Below, piece by piece: positions 16,993 through 27,319 of a stretch of 64,000 nt of DNA (position 1 is the first letter of the stretch; every line of letters begins with the position of its first letter). This DNA is from Acidobacteriota bacterium (GTDB lineage: Bacteria; Acidobacteriota; Terriglobia; Bryobacterales; Bryobacteraceae): contig JAFLBB010000005.1 of assembly GCA_017304135.1 (NCBI GenBank), positions 41,856 to 105,855 of the forward strand, given 5' to 3'. Under the pieces are notes generated by a model. It searched no databases. It was not told the origin of the DNA and saw only the letters and a list, made by a program, of their open reading frames with translations. Position numbers and translations under genes: made by a program.

Positions 16993-17459
16993 CGGTATCT
17001 CCTCGCCGCAACGATCAACCCCACGCCTCGCACCGGCTCAGCCAGGAGCACCCACACCGGATGCGCCACCCACCCCGTGAACACCGACACCGAGAAGAGG
17101 ACAATGCCGCCCAGGACGACAAAGAGAAAGGCGATCAACACGGCCTCAAGTTGGAGACGTTGCGCCAACTCGTCCAACTCATGAACATACCGGTAGAACG
17201 ACCAACTGATAGAGGCAAACGCAAGGGGTGTGCCGATTCCGGCCAGCCAACGGCTCGTGCCGGTCCCAAGAAACGTATCCAGGGCAATTCCGATGGCGAC
17301 CGCTAACACCAGTAGGCCGAGCGCGCCATAGGCCCGCCGGTGATAGATCCGGGTCGCGGCGCTGCCACCGCTCAGCGTGCCGAACCAGAACATGGAACCC
17401 CACGGCCAATTGCTCCCGGCCACGTCCGATTCCGAGGAGCGGCGTGTTGTGTTGTGCAT
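16989..17459 (-). CDS. Four-helix membrane protein paired with XRE regulator
   Basis: 156 residues from ATG at 17459. The frame stays open upstream to an ATG at 17498, but a good promoter overlaps that stretch and predicts transcription starting at or next to 17459, so the shorter, possibly leaderless form is preferred. Four hydrophobic segments are seen (YGALGLLVLAVAIGIALDTFL, WLAGIGTPLAFASISWSFYR, AVLIAFLFVVLGGIVLFSV and WVLLAEPVRGVGLIV) with a charged central loop (YVHELDELAQRLQLEAV). The pairing with a downstream XRE gene is common and suggests a membrane signal or stress module, but the function is unknown. Divergent from the ric gene. Confidence 0.65.
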   Translation of the reverse strand: MHNTTRRSSESDVAGSNWPWGSMFWFGTLSGGSAATRIYHRRAYGALGLLVLAVAIGIALDTFLGTGTSRWLAGIGTPLAFASISWSFYRYVHELDELAQRLQLEAVLIAFLFVVLGGIVLFSVSVFTGWVAHPVWVLLAEPVRGVGLIVAARRYR

Positions 17460-17465
17460 GGAGGA

Positions 17466-17494
17466 AATGTAAAGCAAACTTTCCATTGAGTCAA
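17466..17494 (-). promoter_or_regulatory. Sigma-70-like promoter giving a leaderless start for the membrane protein/XRE pair
   Basis: On the minus strand, TTGACT (17489-17494) and TACATT (17466-17471) are separated by exactly 17 bases. Seven bases past the -10 lies the A of ATG 17459. If the promoter is real, the mRNA starts at the start codon. No Shine-Dalgarno precedes that ATG (TTTCCTCC instead), which agrees with a leaderless message. Confidence 0.5.
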
Positions 17495-17577
17495 GCATTC
17501 TTTCCTTTGCGGTGCGGCGTGACCCTTGTCACTGCCTCCGCATCCACGCTGCGCGCATGCTGAGTGTGGAGAACGTC

Positions 17578-18297
17578 ATGACCACCCTACAGCCGGAAAC
17601 CACCGTCGCCGAAATCGCCGCCGAGTCCCTTGCCGCCATCGGCGTCTTTGAACGCCTGGGCATCGATTATTGCTGCGGCGGAAAGCGCTCGCTTGCCGAG
17701 GCCTGCCGCGGGAAGGGCTACCGCGTCGAGGATGTGGAGCGTGAACTGGCCGCCGCCTCGGCCCAGGCGCCGTTAGCGGCGGTGGATTGGAACACCGCCC
17801 CGCTGCCCGCGCTGATCGATCACATCGTCAACACGCACCATGTTTATCTGAAGCGTGAACTACCGCTACTCTCGGCCCGTCTCACCAAGGTCCACAGCGT
17901 CTATGCGGAGCGTCTTCCCGGTGAACTCGACGGCCTGCCCGAGGTCTTCGAGGGCCTCCGCGCCGAGTTGGACTCGCACCTGATGAAGGAGGAGATCATC
18001 CTCTTTCCGGCCATTCGCGCCAAGGTTGCCGAGAGGGAAACAGGGGTCCCTGCCCCGCCCACCTGCTTTGGCACCATCGCCGCGCCGATCATGCAGATGG
18101 AGCACGAGCACGAGGAGGCCGGCGCCGCCCTGGCCCGCATCCGCGAACTGACGCGCAACTTCGCCATTCCCGACTACGCCTGCTCTACCTACCGAGCGCT
18201 CATTCTCGGACTAGAGGAACTGGAACTCGACCTCCACCGGCACATTCACCTGGAAAACAACATCCTGCACCGGCGCGCACAAGTGCAGCTTGCTTAA
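17578..18297 (+). CDS. ric: Iron-sulfur cluster repair di-iron protein Ric (ScdA/YtfE family)
   Basis: 239 residues from ATG at 17578, selected because GTGGAG lies seven bases upstream; earlier in-frame starts lack a ribosome site. The N-terminal domain has the diagnostic DYCCGG motif (Cys32-Cys33), and the C-terminal hemerythrin-like four-helix bundle supplies iron ligands: HIVNTHHVYLKRELP, SHLMKEEIILFP, MEHEHEEAG and HRHIHLENNILHRR. Ric proteins repair Fe-S centres damaged by nitric oxide or oxidants. It is relevant here because the same window encodes a multi-cluster hydrogenase, though they are not adjacent. Usually NO- or redox-regulated; no such site was recognised. Divergent from the XRE/membrane pair. 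Confidence 0.92.
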   Translation: MTTLQPETTVAEIAAESLAAIGVFERLGIDYCCGGKRSLAEACRGKGYRVEDVERELAAASAQAPLAAVDWNTAPLPALIDHIVNTHHVYLKRELPLLSARLTKVHSVYAERLPGELDGLPEVFEGLRAELDSHLMKEEIILFPAIRAKVAERETGVPAPPTCFGTIAAPIMQMEHEHEEAGAALARIRELTRNFAIPDYACSTYRALILGLEELELDLHRHIHLENNILHRRAQVQLA

Positions 18298-18349
18298 TGT
18301 AAATACCATTGCTTCCTGAAAAGAACGACCCCATAATCCCTGTCACTGT

Positions 18350-18364
18350 GTCCCCAGAGGGGAC
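18350..18364 (+). promoter_or_regulatory. Perfect short inverted repeat upstream of the secreted repeat protein
   Basis: GTCCCC (18350-18355) and GGGGAC (18359-18364) flank AGA. It lies 14 bases before the ATG at 18379, overlapping the position of a ribosome site, so it could be an operator or a translation-blocking hairpin. It may also be a dispersed intergenic repeat; a genome-wide count would settle this. Confidence 0.3.
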
Positions 18365-18378
18365 CCCTGAGAGGGTAT

Positions 18379-19176
18379 ATGAGACTGAACACCATTGTTC
18401 TGCCTGTTCTTCTGGCAGGCTGCCTGGGCAGCCTGCTCACCGTTCCCGCCGCTGCTCAACCCAAACCGGTCTACCTGCGATCCACCTGCGTCAAGGCCAA
18501 CACGGGCGCCGGGGCTGAATACGAAAAGCTCCACGCCGATGTCTACCTCAAGCTGGCGCACTACAGGATCAAGGAGGGAGCCATGCTGCGCTACGCGCTC
18601 TCGCGCGCTGTGCTTCCCGGCGGCGAGCAATCCGAATGTGACTACCTGATCTCGTACACGTATCCCGGTTTCCCGCCCGAGCTGACACCAGCGATCACGG
18701 CGAAAAACCTCAAGGCCGCCGGCGTCACGATGACCTACGACGCCATGCTGGCCAAATCCCGCTCGCTGGTGAAGCAGGTGGCGACCCGCATTTTCGTGGT
18801 GCGCGCCAACGCCGGCACGATCGGCCCAGACGCCTACTTCCATGTGAACCGCATGAAGGTCAAAGACATGGCGGCATGGCTCAAGCTCGAAAACGAGATC
18901 TGGAAGCCGATCATGGAGGCGCGCATTGCGGACGGACAGTTGACTGGATGGACCAGTTACTCACTCGTCCTGCCCGGCGGCTCAGCGCAACCCTTCAACG
19001 CCGCAACTGTGGACGCCTATCCCAACTGGGACTCCATGGGCGCGCAGAAGCCGCTCTCCGGCTATGTCCAGAAAGTGCACCCGGGCATGACGGCCGCGCA
19101 ATTCAATGAGGCAGGCGCAAACGTGCGCGACCTGCTGTTGCGCGAAGTGTTCAAGGTCGTGCTCGAAGCTCATTAG
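18379..19176 (+). CDS. Secreted protein with an internal duplication, unknown function
   Basis: 265 residues with a signal peptide (MRLNTIVLPVLLAGCLGSLLTVPAAAQ; a Cys at 15 gives a weak lipobox alternative). Two halves look alike. Residues about 47-96 (YEKLHADVYLKLAHYRIKEG, then SRAVLPGGEQSECDYLISYT) parallel residues about 167-215 (WLKLENEIWKPIMEARIADG, then YSLVLPGGSAQPFNAATVDA). Each half has the helix-then-strand pattern of dimeric alpha/beta-barrel (ferredoxin-like) domains, so it may be a fused pseudo-dimer. No catalytic motif is evident. It stands alone between ric and the convergent gap gene, with a shared terminator hairpin beyond. Confidence 0.6.
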   Translation: MRLNTIVLPVLLAGCLGSLLTVPAAAQPKPVYLRSTCVKANTGAGAEYEKLHADVYLKLAHYRIKEGAMLRYALSRAVLPGGEQSECDYLISYTYPGFPPELTPAITAKNLKAAGVTMTYDAMLAKSRSLVKQVATRIFVVRANAGTIGPDAYFHVNRMKVKDMAAWLKLENEIWKPIMEARIADGQLTGWTSYSLVLPGGSAQPFNAATVDAYPNWDSMGAQKPLSGYVQKVHPGMTAAQFNEAGANVRDLLLREVFKVVLEAH

Positions 19177-19211
19177 ACGGGATCTGGCACGGCCACCCCC
19201 ACCAATACACC

Positions 19212-19241
19212 GGCGGCGCCCAGGTTGCCCTGGACGCCGCC
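19212..19241. terminator. Shared hairpin between convergent secreted-protein and gap genes
   Basis: GGCGGCG-C-CCAGG (19212-19224) pairs with CCTGG-A-CGCCGCC (19229-19241): twelve pairs with one C/A mismatch and a TTGC loop. It is followed on the plus strand by ATTTCC. It lies between the stops of the two convergent genes (19176 and 19283). Confidence 0.55.
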
Positions 19242-19282
19242 ATTTCCCCAACCAAAGGGAGGTGCAAGACTGAGCGGGCGGC

Positions 19283-21127
<1,845 letters not shown>

Positions 21128-21131
<4 letters not shown>

Positions 21132-21340
21132 CGCCTCATGCGTCCGGCCCACCGGACAAACCGCAACAATTCGCCGGAGTGAGCGCGGACGAAGGCGAGA
21201 AACACCGGCCGGCTGATCTCATCGGCATGCAGCCCCCAGTAGGTTTCAATCCGCCAGCGCAGGTAGGGACTGGCCCATGGCCGCAACCGGTAGCCTTTGG
21301 AAGACCGCCAGAGGAAGGGAATCGCGCGGGCAAGCTCCAT
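21128..21340 (-). CDS. Small conserved basic protein (YRLRPWxSPYLRWRIETYWG type)
   Basis: 70 residues from ATG at 21340 (the frame is open to 21403, but that part lies in the preceding VWA gene). It is dominated by a distinctive aromatic and arginine-rich core, SKGYRLRPWASPYLRWRIETY, followed by a helical 'FLAFVRAHSGELLRFVRWAGRM'. I recognise this as a small protein repeatedly seen in Solibacter-like genomes; its function is unknown. It starts seven bases after the stop of the upstream VWA gene, so it is the last gene of that operon. It is convergent with the hydrolase, with stops overlapping by four bases. Confidence 0.55.
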
Positions 21341-21347
21341 TCCGGCG

Positions 21348-22325
21348 CTACACCTTGGGTGGCGTGATGAGGGAGCTGGTTCCCGGCACGCCCGACGGCG
21401 CAACGCCCGCCGGCGCCGCCTGGTCCTTGGTGGCGTAGTAACCCGAGCGGGTGCGAGCCACGGGGCGTCCCGGCCCCTTCACCTGCACCTTGATCTGCCG
21501 GAATGTGCCGTCCAGGGCCTGCTCGGAGGGCGAGTAGGCCAGGATGTACTGGTTGCGGATCTCGTGCGCCACCTGGGTGGCGATCTCATCCACCGCCGTG
21601 ACCTCTTTCGGGAAGTAGGAGAGCCCGCCGGAGGCGACGGTCAACCCCTTCAGCGCCCGCTCGGCGCGTTTGGCGGCCCGCTTGTCCTCTTCGTTCAGCA
21701 GCCCGATGGTGTAGATGAGCACCTCCATCTGCTGCGCCTTTGTGATCAGTTTTTCAATGGTGTTGTTGGGCGAACTGCCCGTATCATCGCCATCGCTCAC
21801 CACGAGCAGGACTTTCTTGTCCCTCTTCGCCTTCTCCTTGAGATAATCCATCGACATCGTCACGGCGTCGCGCATGGCCGTGCCGCCGCGGGAATCGATG
21901 CGCGTCAGCCCCTCCTCGAGTTTCTTCACCTCGTTGGTGAAGGTCACGTCGAGGAAGGCATCGTCGTTGAAATTGACGATGAACATTTCATCCTGCGGAT
22001 TGGAGGCTTTCACCAGCGCCAGCGCGGCCTGGCCCACCTGCGTGCGCTTGTTGCGCATGCTGCCGGAATTGTCGATCACCAGGCCCATCGACACCGGGAC
22101 ATCCTCGCGACGGAAGAGCCGCAACTGCTGGGGCTGGCCGTTTTCGAGAATGGTGAAGGCCTCGCGACCTAGCGTCGTCACCAGGTGGCCGTCCTTGTCG
22201 AGCACCGTGGCATGCAGCACCACCAGGCGTGTATCGCTGCGGAACACCGGATCCTGCGCGAAAGCGCCGGGAACCAAAGTCCCGGCGGCGGCCAGCAGCG
22301 CTTGGCGTCTATTGAGCAGGTGCAT
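21348..22325 (-). CDS. Secreted von Willebrand factor A domain protein (acidobacterial type)
   Basis: 325 residues from ATG at 22325 (AGGA upstream). The start overlaps the 3' end of the preceding VWA gene by 17 bases, which suggests coupled translation. The N-terminus has LNRRQALLAAAGTL, a TAT-like signal. The VWA domain begins after an Ig-like segment (LVVLHATVLDKDGHLVTTL). It has an intact MIDAS metal site DNSGSM, the threonine in GGTAMRDAV and the SDGDDTG loop. Proteins of this 'VWFA-related acidobacterial' type bind ligands extracellularly or in the periplasm; the partner is unknown. A C-terminal beta strand region ends RTRSGYYATKD. Confidence 0.85.
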   Translation of the reverse strand: MHLLNRRQALLAAAGTLVPGAFAQDPVFRSDTRLVVLHATVLDKDGHLVTTLGREAFTILENGQPQQLRLFRREDVPVSMGLVIDNSGSMRNKRTQVGQAALALVKASNPQDEMFIVNFNDDAFLDVTFTNEVKKLEEGLTRIDSRGGTAMRDAVTMSMDYLKEKAKRDKKVLLVVSDGDDTGSSPNNTIEKLITKAQQMEVLIYTIGLLNEEDKRAAKRAERALKGLTVASGGLSYFPKEVTAVDEIATQVAHEIRNQYILAYSPSEQALDGTFRQIKVQVKGPGRPVARTRSGYYATKDQAAPAGVAPSGVPGTSSLITPPKV

Positions 22326-23340
22326 AATATCCCGTCCTGAAATAGGCGCGCAGCGGAGGCAGTCCACGCGGCTGTACCAATTTCACTTCCACACGGCGGT
22401 ACTTGCCGTCGCGCTCCAGGTTCATGGGAGAGTAACCGATGATGTACTGGCTGCGCAATTCCACTCCGATCTTGGCGGCGACGTCAGGCAGGTCGTTCAA
22501 GTTCTCCACCGGGAAATGCCGCCCGCCGGTCTGTTCGGCGAGTTCGTTCAGCATTCCCGGACCGCTCAATTCCTCGGCCGTGCGCCCACGCGAACCCATC
22601 GGCTCGAAAATGCCGATCGCATAGATCTGGACGTCGCTTTCCCGCACCAGGTTGCGGATCTCGCTTTCGGTGTAGCGGCTGGAGTTGTCGCCTCCGTCGG
22701 AGAGAATGAGGATGGCCTTGCGCGGGTTTTTTGACTTCTTCATCTGCGCCATCGCCAGGTAGACGCCATCCAGCAGCGCCGTGCGGCCCTTGGCGTTGGT
22801 AAACGCCAGCCGGTTCTGAATCTCTTCCGTGTTGTGCGTCAGAGGCACAGTGAGCTCCGGCCGCTCGTTGAAAGTGACCAGGAAAAACTCATCCTCCGGG
22901 TTTGAGGTGCGGAAAAACTGCGCCGCCGCCTGACGCGACTTATGCAGTTTGTTCCCCATCGAACCGCTCATGTCGAACACCAGACCGATGCTGAGCGGCG
23001 CTTCTTCCGAAGTGAAGCTGGCGATCTTCTGCTCCACCTTATCTTCAAAGATGCGGAAGTGTTCCCGCTCCATCGCCGTCACCACCTGCCCCAACGGCGT
23101 GGTGACCGTGACGTTGATCTGCACCAGGTTGGTGTCGATGCGGATGTTCGGCGTGCGCCGCTCCTCCTTGGCCCCCGGCACGGGTTTTGGGGCGCGCGGC
23201 GTGATGGTGACACGGGCATCGGGAGGTTGCGGTTTCGCTTCGGCGGGTTTCGGATCTTGCGCGGCGAACGTGGCGGCGGCGAGGCAGAACACGGGAATGG
23301 CCGCCCACCGGTGAAGCCTGGTTTGCGTCGACACGATCAT
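22309..23340 (-). CDS. Secreted von Willebrand factor A domain protein (acidobacterial type)
   Basis: 343 residues from ATG at 23340, selected because GGGGGGAGAA lies just upstream; the frame extends up to 23433 without protein-like sequence. A signal peptide ends about residue 27 (AATFAAQ), followed by a Pro/Lys-rich linker. The VWA domain has MIDAS DMSGSM, GRTALLDGV and SDGGDNSS. The preceding 'VQINVTVTTPLGQVVTAMEREHFRIFEDK' is the typical acidobacterial N-terminal module and the tail ends AYFRTGYYAPAQ. Paralogue of the next gene (21348) and of the one at 58218. It is the first gene of a three-gene operon with a promoter at 23478-23505. Confidence 0.85.
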   Translation of the reverse strand: MIVSTQTRLHRWAAIPVFCLAAATFAAQDPKPAEAKPQPPDARVTITPRAPKPVPGAKEERRTPNIRIDTNLVQINVTVTTPLGQVVTAMEREHFRIFEDKVEQKIASFTSEEAPLSIGLVFDMSGSMGNKLHKSRQAAAQFFRTSNPEDEFFLVTFNERPELTVPLTHNTEEIQNRLAFTNAKGRTALLDGVYLAMAQMKKSKNPRKAILILSDGGDNSSRYTESEIRNLVRESDVQIYAIGIFEPMGSRGRTAEELSGPGMLNELAEQTGGRHFPVENLNDLPDVAAKIGVELRSQYIIGYSPMNLERDGKYRRVEVKLVQPRGLPPLRAYFRTGYYAPAQ

Positions 23341-23477
23341 GCGTTCTTCTCCCCCCGGCAAGCGGGGCCCTTCCGGCACAGTCCACCCGCTCCGCAAGCC
23401 CGCCGCGGGCCCACCGGGGGGATGCGGAAACACGGCAATTTACCTGTGTTTCGCGCCTTCCATCGCGATCCGCCCAC

Positions 23478-23505
23478 AGTATAGCATGCGGTTTTTTTGT
23501 GGTAA
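23478..23505 (-). promoter_or_regulatory. Candidate promoter for the VWA operon
   Basis: On the minus strand TTACCA (23500-23505) and TATACT (23478-23483) are 16 bases apart, four and five matches respectively to TTGACA and TATAAT, with an A-tract in the spacer. The predicted start is near 23471. It overlaps the 5' end of the divergent kdsB gene. Confidence 0.45.
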
Positions 23506-24272
23506 GATCGAGCGTGCCTAGCAAGGTATTGGGTGTAATACCAGCCCGATTTGCCTCCAGCCGGTTCCCCGGAAAAGCCCTCGCCTCCCTCGCCGGAAAA
23601 TCGATTCTGCAGCACGTCTACGAACGCGCCTGCCAGTCGCGCTACCTCTCCAAGGTCCTCATTGCCACCGACGACGAGCGCATCCGCTCGGCCGCGGCCG
23701 CTTTTGGCGCGCCGGTGCGCATGACGCGCGCCGACCATATCTCGGGCACCGACCGCGTGGCCGAAGTCGCCTCCGCCGAGGAGTGTTCGATTGTCGTCAA
23801 CATTCAAGGCGATGAACCTCTCATCGATCCCGCCGCCATCGATGCGGCGACGCTTTCCTTATTAGACGATCAAACCGTGCCCATGGGCACATTGAAGAAG
23901 CGGATTGAGCGCGAGGAGGAGATCCTCAGCCCGCACGTGGTCAAAGTCGTGGTCAGCCGCGAGGGCAATGCCATCTATTTTTCGCGCAGCCCGATTCCGC
24001 ATACCCGCGACGCGGCCTCGCTGGCCGAAGCCGGCACGGCGTACTTCAAACACATCGGTCTGTACGTCTACCGGCGCGATTTTTTGCTCAGCTACTCCTC
24101 GCTGCCTGTAGGCCCGCTCGAACTGGCTGAGCGGCTGGAACAGTTGCGCGCACTGGAAAACGGCTACCCCATCCGGGTGGTCGAAACCGAATACGAATCG
24201 TTGGGCGTGGACACGCCGGAAGACCTGGCGAAAGTGGCCGCGTTGTTCGCGCACACCCATCTCCCCATTTGA
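23499..24272 (+). CDS. kdsB: 3-deoxy-manno-octulosonate cytidylyltransferase (CMP-Kdo synthetase)
   Basis: Up to 257 residues. Two GTG starts are possible (23499 and 23514); the second begins directly before the conserved VLGVIPARFASSRFPGKAL and is closer to family length, but neither has a strong ribosome site. Family motifs are complete: IPARFASSRFPGKAL, ATDDERI, HISGTDRVAEV, VVNIQGDEPLIDP, KHIGLYVYRRDFL and PLELAERLEQLRALENG. It activates Kdo with CTP for lipid A inner core synthesis in the cytoplasm. It heads the kdsB-pyrG-kdsA operon, with pyrG supplying CTP and kdsA making Kdo-8-phosphate. Confidence 0.95.
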   Translation: MVRSSVPSKVLGVIPARFASSRFPGKALASLAGKSILQHVYERACQSRYLSKVLIATDDERIRSAAAAFGAPVRMTRADHISGTDRVAEVASAEECSIVVNIQGDEPLIDPAAIDAATLSLLDDQTVPMGTLKKRIEREEEILSPHVVKVVVSREGNAIYFSRSPIPHTRDAASLAEAGTAYFKHIGLYVYRRDFLLSYSSLPVGPLELAERLEQLRALENGYPIRVVETEYESLGVDTPEDLAKVAALFAHTHLPI

Positions 24273-24293
24273 CGAACGAGGACCTGGAAACGG

Positions 24294-25970
24294 ATGGCGA
24301 AGTACATATTTGTGACGGGCGGCGTGGTGAGTTCCCTGGGCAAGGGCATTGCGGCGGCGTCGATCGGCTGCCTGCTCGAAAGCCGCGGGCTGCGCGTGAC
24401 CCTGCAGAAGTTTGACCCCTACCTGAACGTGGATCCGGGCACGATGAGCCCGTTCCAGCATGGCGAAGTCTTCGTCACCGACGACGGCGCGGAGACCGAC
24501 CTCGACCTCGGCCACTATGAGCGCTTTACCCACGCCCCGCTGACCCAGGTGAACAATCTCACCTCGGGACGCATCTACGAGCGCATCATCTCGCGCGAAC
24601 GCCGCGGCGATTACCTCGGCAAGACGGTCCAGGTGATCCCCCACGTCACCAACGAAATCAAAGCCGCCGCGCGCAAGGTGGCCGAAGATGTCGATGTCGC
24701 CATCGTCGAGATCGGCGGCACGGTGGGCGACATCGAGTCGCTGCCGTTTCTGGAAGCCATCCGCCAGTTGCGCCACGAGGTGGGCCGCGAGAACGCGCTC
24801 TTCGTCCACGTCACCCTGGTTCCCTGGATCGCCGCGGCACAGGAGCTGAAAACGAAGCCCACGCAGCACAGCGTGAAGGAGCTGCGCGCGATCGGTATCC
24901 AGCCCGACGTGCTGCTGTGCCGCTCGGAGCGCCCGCTCTCGGACGACCTTAAGGATAAGATCGCCCTCTTCTGCGACGTCGACGCGAAGGCCGTCATCTC
25001 GGCCCGCGATGTGCCCTCGGTCTACGAGGTGCCGCTCGATTTCGCCAATCAACTCGTGGATGAGTACATTCTGAAGGTGCTCAACCTGCAAACGCCCGAC
25101 CGCGACTTGAGCCGCTGGAGTGACATGGTGCGGCGGCTGAAAAACCCCTCGGGTGTGGTCGAAATCGGCCTCGTCGGCAAGTATGTCGAGTACGAGGACT
25201 CTTACAAAAGCCTCAAGGAGTCGCTGCTGCACGGCGGCCTCGCCCACGACGCCAAGGTAAACATCAACTGGATCGAGGCCGAGGAGTTGAAGTGGCCCGA
25301 GTGCGCTGAGCAGTTGTCCCGTTACGACGGCATCCTCGTCCCCGGCGGCTTCGGCAAGCGCGGCATCGAGGGCATGCTGCATGCCATCCGGTACGCGCGA
25401 GAGAACAAGGTGCCCTACTTCGGCATCTGCCTCGGCATGCAGACGCTGGTGATTGAGTTTGCCCGCAACGTGTGCGGCATGGCCGGCGCCGACTCGACCG
25501 AATTCGAACAGGACCCGAAGTACCGCGTCATCTACAAACTCCGCGAATTGAAGGGCGTCGACGAGTTGGGCGGAACGATGCGACTGGGCGCTTACCCCTG
25601 CCAGCTCGCCGAAGGCAGCCACGCACGCGCGGCCTATGGCGCGGAACAGATCAGCGAACGCCACCGCCACCGCTACGAGTTCAACCGCGAACATGAGAAG
25701 GTGCTGACCGAACACGGCCTGCGGCTCACCGGACAGACGCCCGACGGCATGTATGTGGAGATCTGCGAACTGGCCGACCACCCCTGGTATCTCGGCTGCC
25801 AGTTCCACCCCGAGTTCAAGTCAAAGCCGCTTGAGCCGCATCCGCTGTTCCGTTCCTTCATCGGCGCTTCGCTCGAACACCGCAAGCAGCGGCTGAAAGG
25901 CGATTGGAACGCCGACCGCCAGCGCCCCGGCCAGGAACAGGAAGCCGCCCAAGCGACGCATGGCGACTGA
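24294..25970 (+). CDS. pyrG: CTP synthase
   Basis: 558 residues, slightly longer than usual because of a 25-residue charged tail ([22 protein letters not shown]) that overlaps the kdsA start. The N-terminal synthetase domain has [35 protein letters not shown] and [11 protein letters not shown]. The C-terminal glutamine amidotransferase domain has the nucleophile motif GICLGMQ, and His and Glu in the late CQFHPEF. It converts UTP to CTP using glutamine and ATP. Placement between kdsB and kdsA links nucleotide supply to CMP-Kdo formation. 21 bases separate it from kdsB. Confidence 0.97.
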   Translation: MAKYIFVTGGVVSSLGKGIAAASIGCLLESRGLRVTLQKFDPYLNVDPGTMSPFQHGEVFVTDDGAETDLDLGHYERFTHAPLTQVNNLTSGRIYERIISRERRGDYLGKTVQVIPHVTNEIKAAARKVAEDVDVAIVEIGGTVGDIESLPFLEAIRQLRHEVGRENALFVHVTLVPWIAAAQELKTKPTQHSVKELRAIGIQPDVLLCRSERPLSDDLKDKIALFCDVDAKAVISARDVPSVYEVPLDFANQLVDEYILKVLNLQTPDRDLSRWSDMVRRLKNPSGVVEIGLVGKYVEYEDSYKSLKESLLHGGLAHDAKVNINWIEAEELKWPECAEQLSRYDGILVPGGFGKRGIEGMLHAIRYARENKVPYFGICLGMQTLVIEFARNVCGMAGADSTEFEQDPKYRVIYKLRELKGVDELGGTMRLGAYPCQLAEGSHARAAYGAEQISERHRHRYEFNREHEKVLTEHGLRLTGQTPDGMYVEICELADHPWYLGCQFHPEFKSKPLEPHPLFRSFIGASLEHRKQRLKGDWNADRQRPGQEQEAAQATHGD

Positions 25971-26757
25971 GTGGCCGCGCTTCACGCTGATTGCCGGTCC
26001 GTGTGTGATCGAAAGCGAGGAGCACGTCCACACGCTGGCCGCCGCCATTCGCAAGACCGCCTCGTGGGCCGCGCCCGGCGCGGAGTTCTATTTCAAAGCC
26101 TCATTCGATAAGGCCAACCGGACGTCGGTGAACGCCTACCGCGGTCCCGGCCTCGCCGAGGGACTGCGCATCCTGGGCGGGCTGCGGCGCGCCGGCTACC
26201 GCGTACTCACCGACATCCACGAACCGGCCCAGGCTGAACTGGCGGCGGAGGCGGTGGATGTCCTCCAGATCCCCGCCTTCCTCTGCCGCCAAACCGACCT
26301 GCTGCTGGCCGCGGGGCGCACTGGCAAGACGGTGAACATCAAAAAGGGGCAGTTCGTCGCCCCGGCCGACATCCTGCATGCCACCGAGAAGGTGGCCTCC
26401 ACGGGGAACCGCAACATCTGGCTCACCGAACGCGGCTCGTCGTTCGGCTACAACAACCTCGTCGTCGACATGCGCGGCCTGGGCATTATGCGCGCCTCGG
26501 GCTACAAGGTGATCTTCGACGCCACGCATTCGGTGCAACTGCCAGGCGGGGCAGGCTCGGCCTCCGGCGGCCAGCCGCGGTTCATCGAACCGCTCGCCCG
26601 CGCCGCGGTGGCCACCGGCATCGACGGGCTGTTTGTCGAGGTCCACGACGCGCCGGAACGCGCACTGTCGGACGGCGCCAACGCGCTGGCCCTCGACCGC
26701 CTCGGCGAACTGTTGCGCCGCCTCACGGCCATCCACGAACTGGTGCACGGCTTTTGA
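25960..26757 (+). CDS. kdsA: 2-dehydro-3-deoxyphosphooctonate aldolase (Kdo-8-phosphate synthase)
   Basis: 265 residues. It starts with ATG 25960, overlapping the pyrG stop by 11 bases. The family pattern is intact: [27 protein letters not shown], a [11 protein letters not shown] helix, [30 protein letters not shown] and [12 protein letters not shown]. It condenses arabinose-5-phosphate with phosphoenolpyruvate. 'GPCVIE' has the cysteine that ligates metal in class II enzymes, so it is probably metal-dependent. Last gene of the operon; a perfect hairpin follows. Confidence 0.96.
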   Translation: MATEWPRFTLIAGPCVIESEEHVHTLAAAIRKTASWAAPGAEFYFKASFDKANRTSVNAYRGPGLAEGLRILGGLRRAGYRVLTDIHEPAQAELAAEAVDVLQIPAFLCRQTDLLLAAGRTGKTVNIKKGQFVAPADILHATEKVASTGNRNIWLTERGSSFGYNNLVVDMRGLGIMRASGYKVIFDATHSVQLPGGAGSASGGQPRFIEPLARAAVATGIDGLFVEVHDAPERALSDGANALALDRLGELLRRLTAIHELVHGF

Positions 26758-26760
26758 ACA

Positions 26761-26782
26761 GCGGGGGCATTGCTGCCCCCGC
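26761..26782. terminator. Perfect hairpin after kdsA, between convergent genes
   Basis: GCGGGGGCA (26761-26769) pairs with TGCCCCCGC (26774-26782) over nine bases around TTGC. No T-tract follows, so it may be an attenuating or rho-assisted terminator. It lies three bases after the kdsA stop and before the convergent DUF2846 gene. Confidence 0.5.
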
Positions 26783-26832
26783 GCATCACGCCTGGAACGG
26801 GCCTCTGGAGCGGCGGCTGTACCCTCTCGCCC

Positions 26833-27285
26833 TCAGGGCGTGGGAGTGAAGTCCGAGGCGAGCAGGGAGGTGTCCTTGATCATTCCCTTGTCCACCGGCT
26901 TCAACTGCTTGTACTCGCCCGCGCCTTGTTCGGGCATCACCAGCGTGAGCCGGCCGTGGCCCTTGAAAAAGCCACTGGCGATCTCAAGGCGGATGTAATA
27001 GGTCTGCCCTGGCTTCAGGTCCAACTCAATCTGCGATTGTTTGTCGTTCGACCGGAAGCTATGAGGTCCGGCGGGCAGCGAGAGGGCAACACCACGGCCG
27101 CTCTGGAGCCGGACCACATCCTTGTCGTCGACGTAGATGGAGGGTCGCAGGCCCTTCCCCTCAAACGCCTTGTAGCGGTACACGTAGACTTTCGGCTGCG
27201 CATCGGTGGCGGCAGGGGTTTGCGCCGCAGCCGGCCACGCAAAGGTCACCGCGAGCGCGAGCAACACTGTTCGTTTGCTGTTCAT
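26833..27285 (-). CDS. DUF2846-like secreted protein
   Basis: 150 residues with a signal peptide (MNSKRTVLLALAVTFAWPAAAQ). The body is a small beta-sandwich: VYVYRYKAFEGKGLRPSIYVDDKDV, SLPAGPHSFRS and KPGQTYYIRLEIASGFFKGHGRL match the DUF2846 pattern, in which the protein binds or presents something in the periplasm; function unknown. It follows the TIGR03437-type gene by 34 bases on the same strand, so they may be co-transcribed. Convergent with kdsA. Confidence 0.75.
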   Translation of the reverse strand: MNSKRTVLLALAVTFAWPAAAQTPAATDAQPKVYVYRYKAFEGKGLRPSIYVDDKDVVRLQSGRGVALSLPAGPHSFRSNDKQSQIELDLKPGQTYYIRLEIASGFFKGHGRLTLVMPEQGAGEYKQLKPVDKGMIKDTSLLASDFTPTP

Positions 27286-27319
27286 GAACTGGGTCTCCTT
27301 CTGATTTGTTTGAGTCGTC

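Noticed and set aside
23862..25808. 648-codon minus-strand frame opposite kdsB and pyrG
   Set aside because: Same reason: complement of strongly identified enzymes with no family motif of its own.
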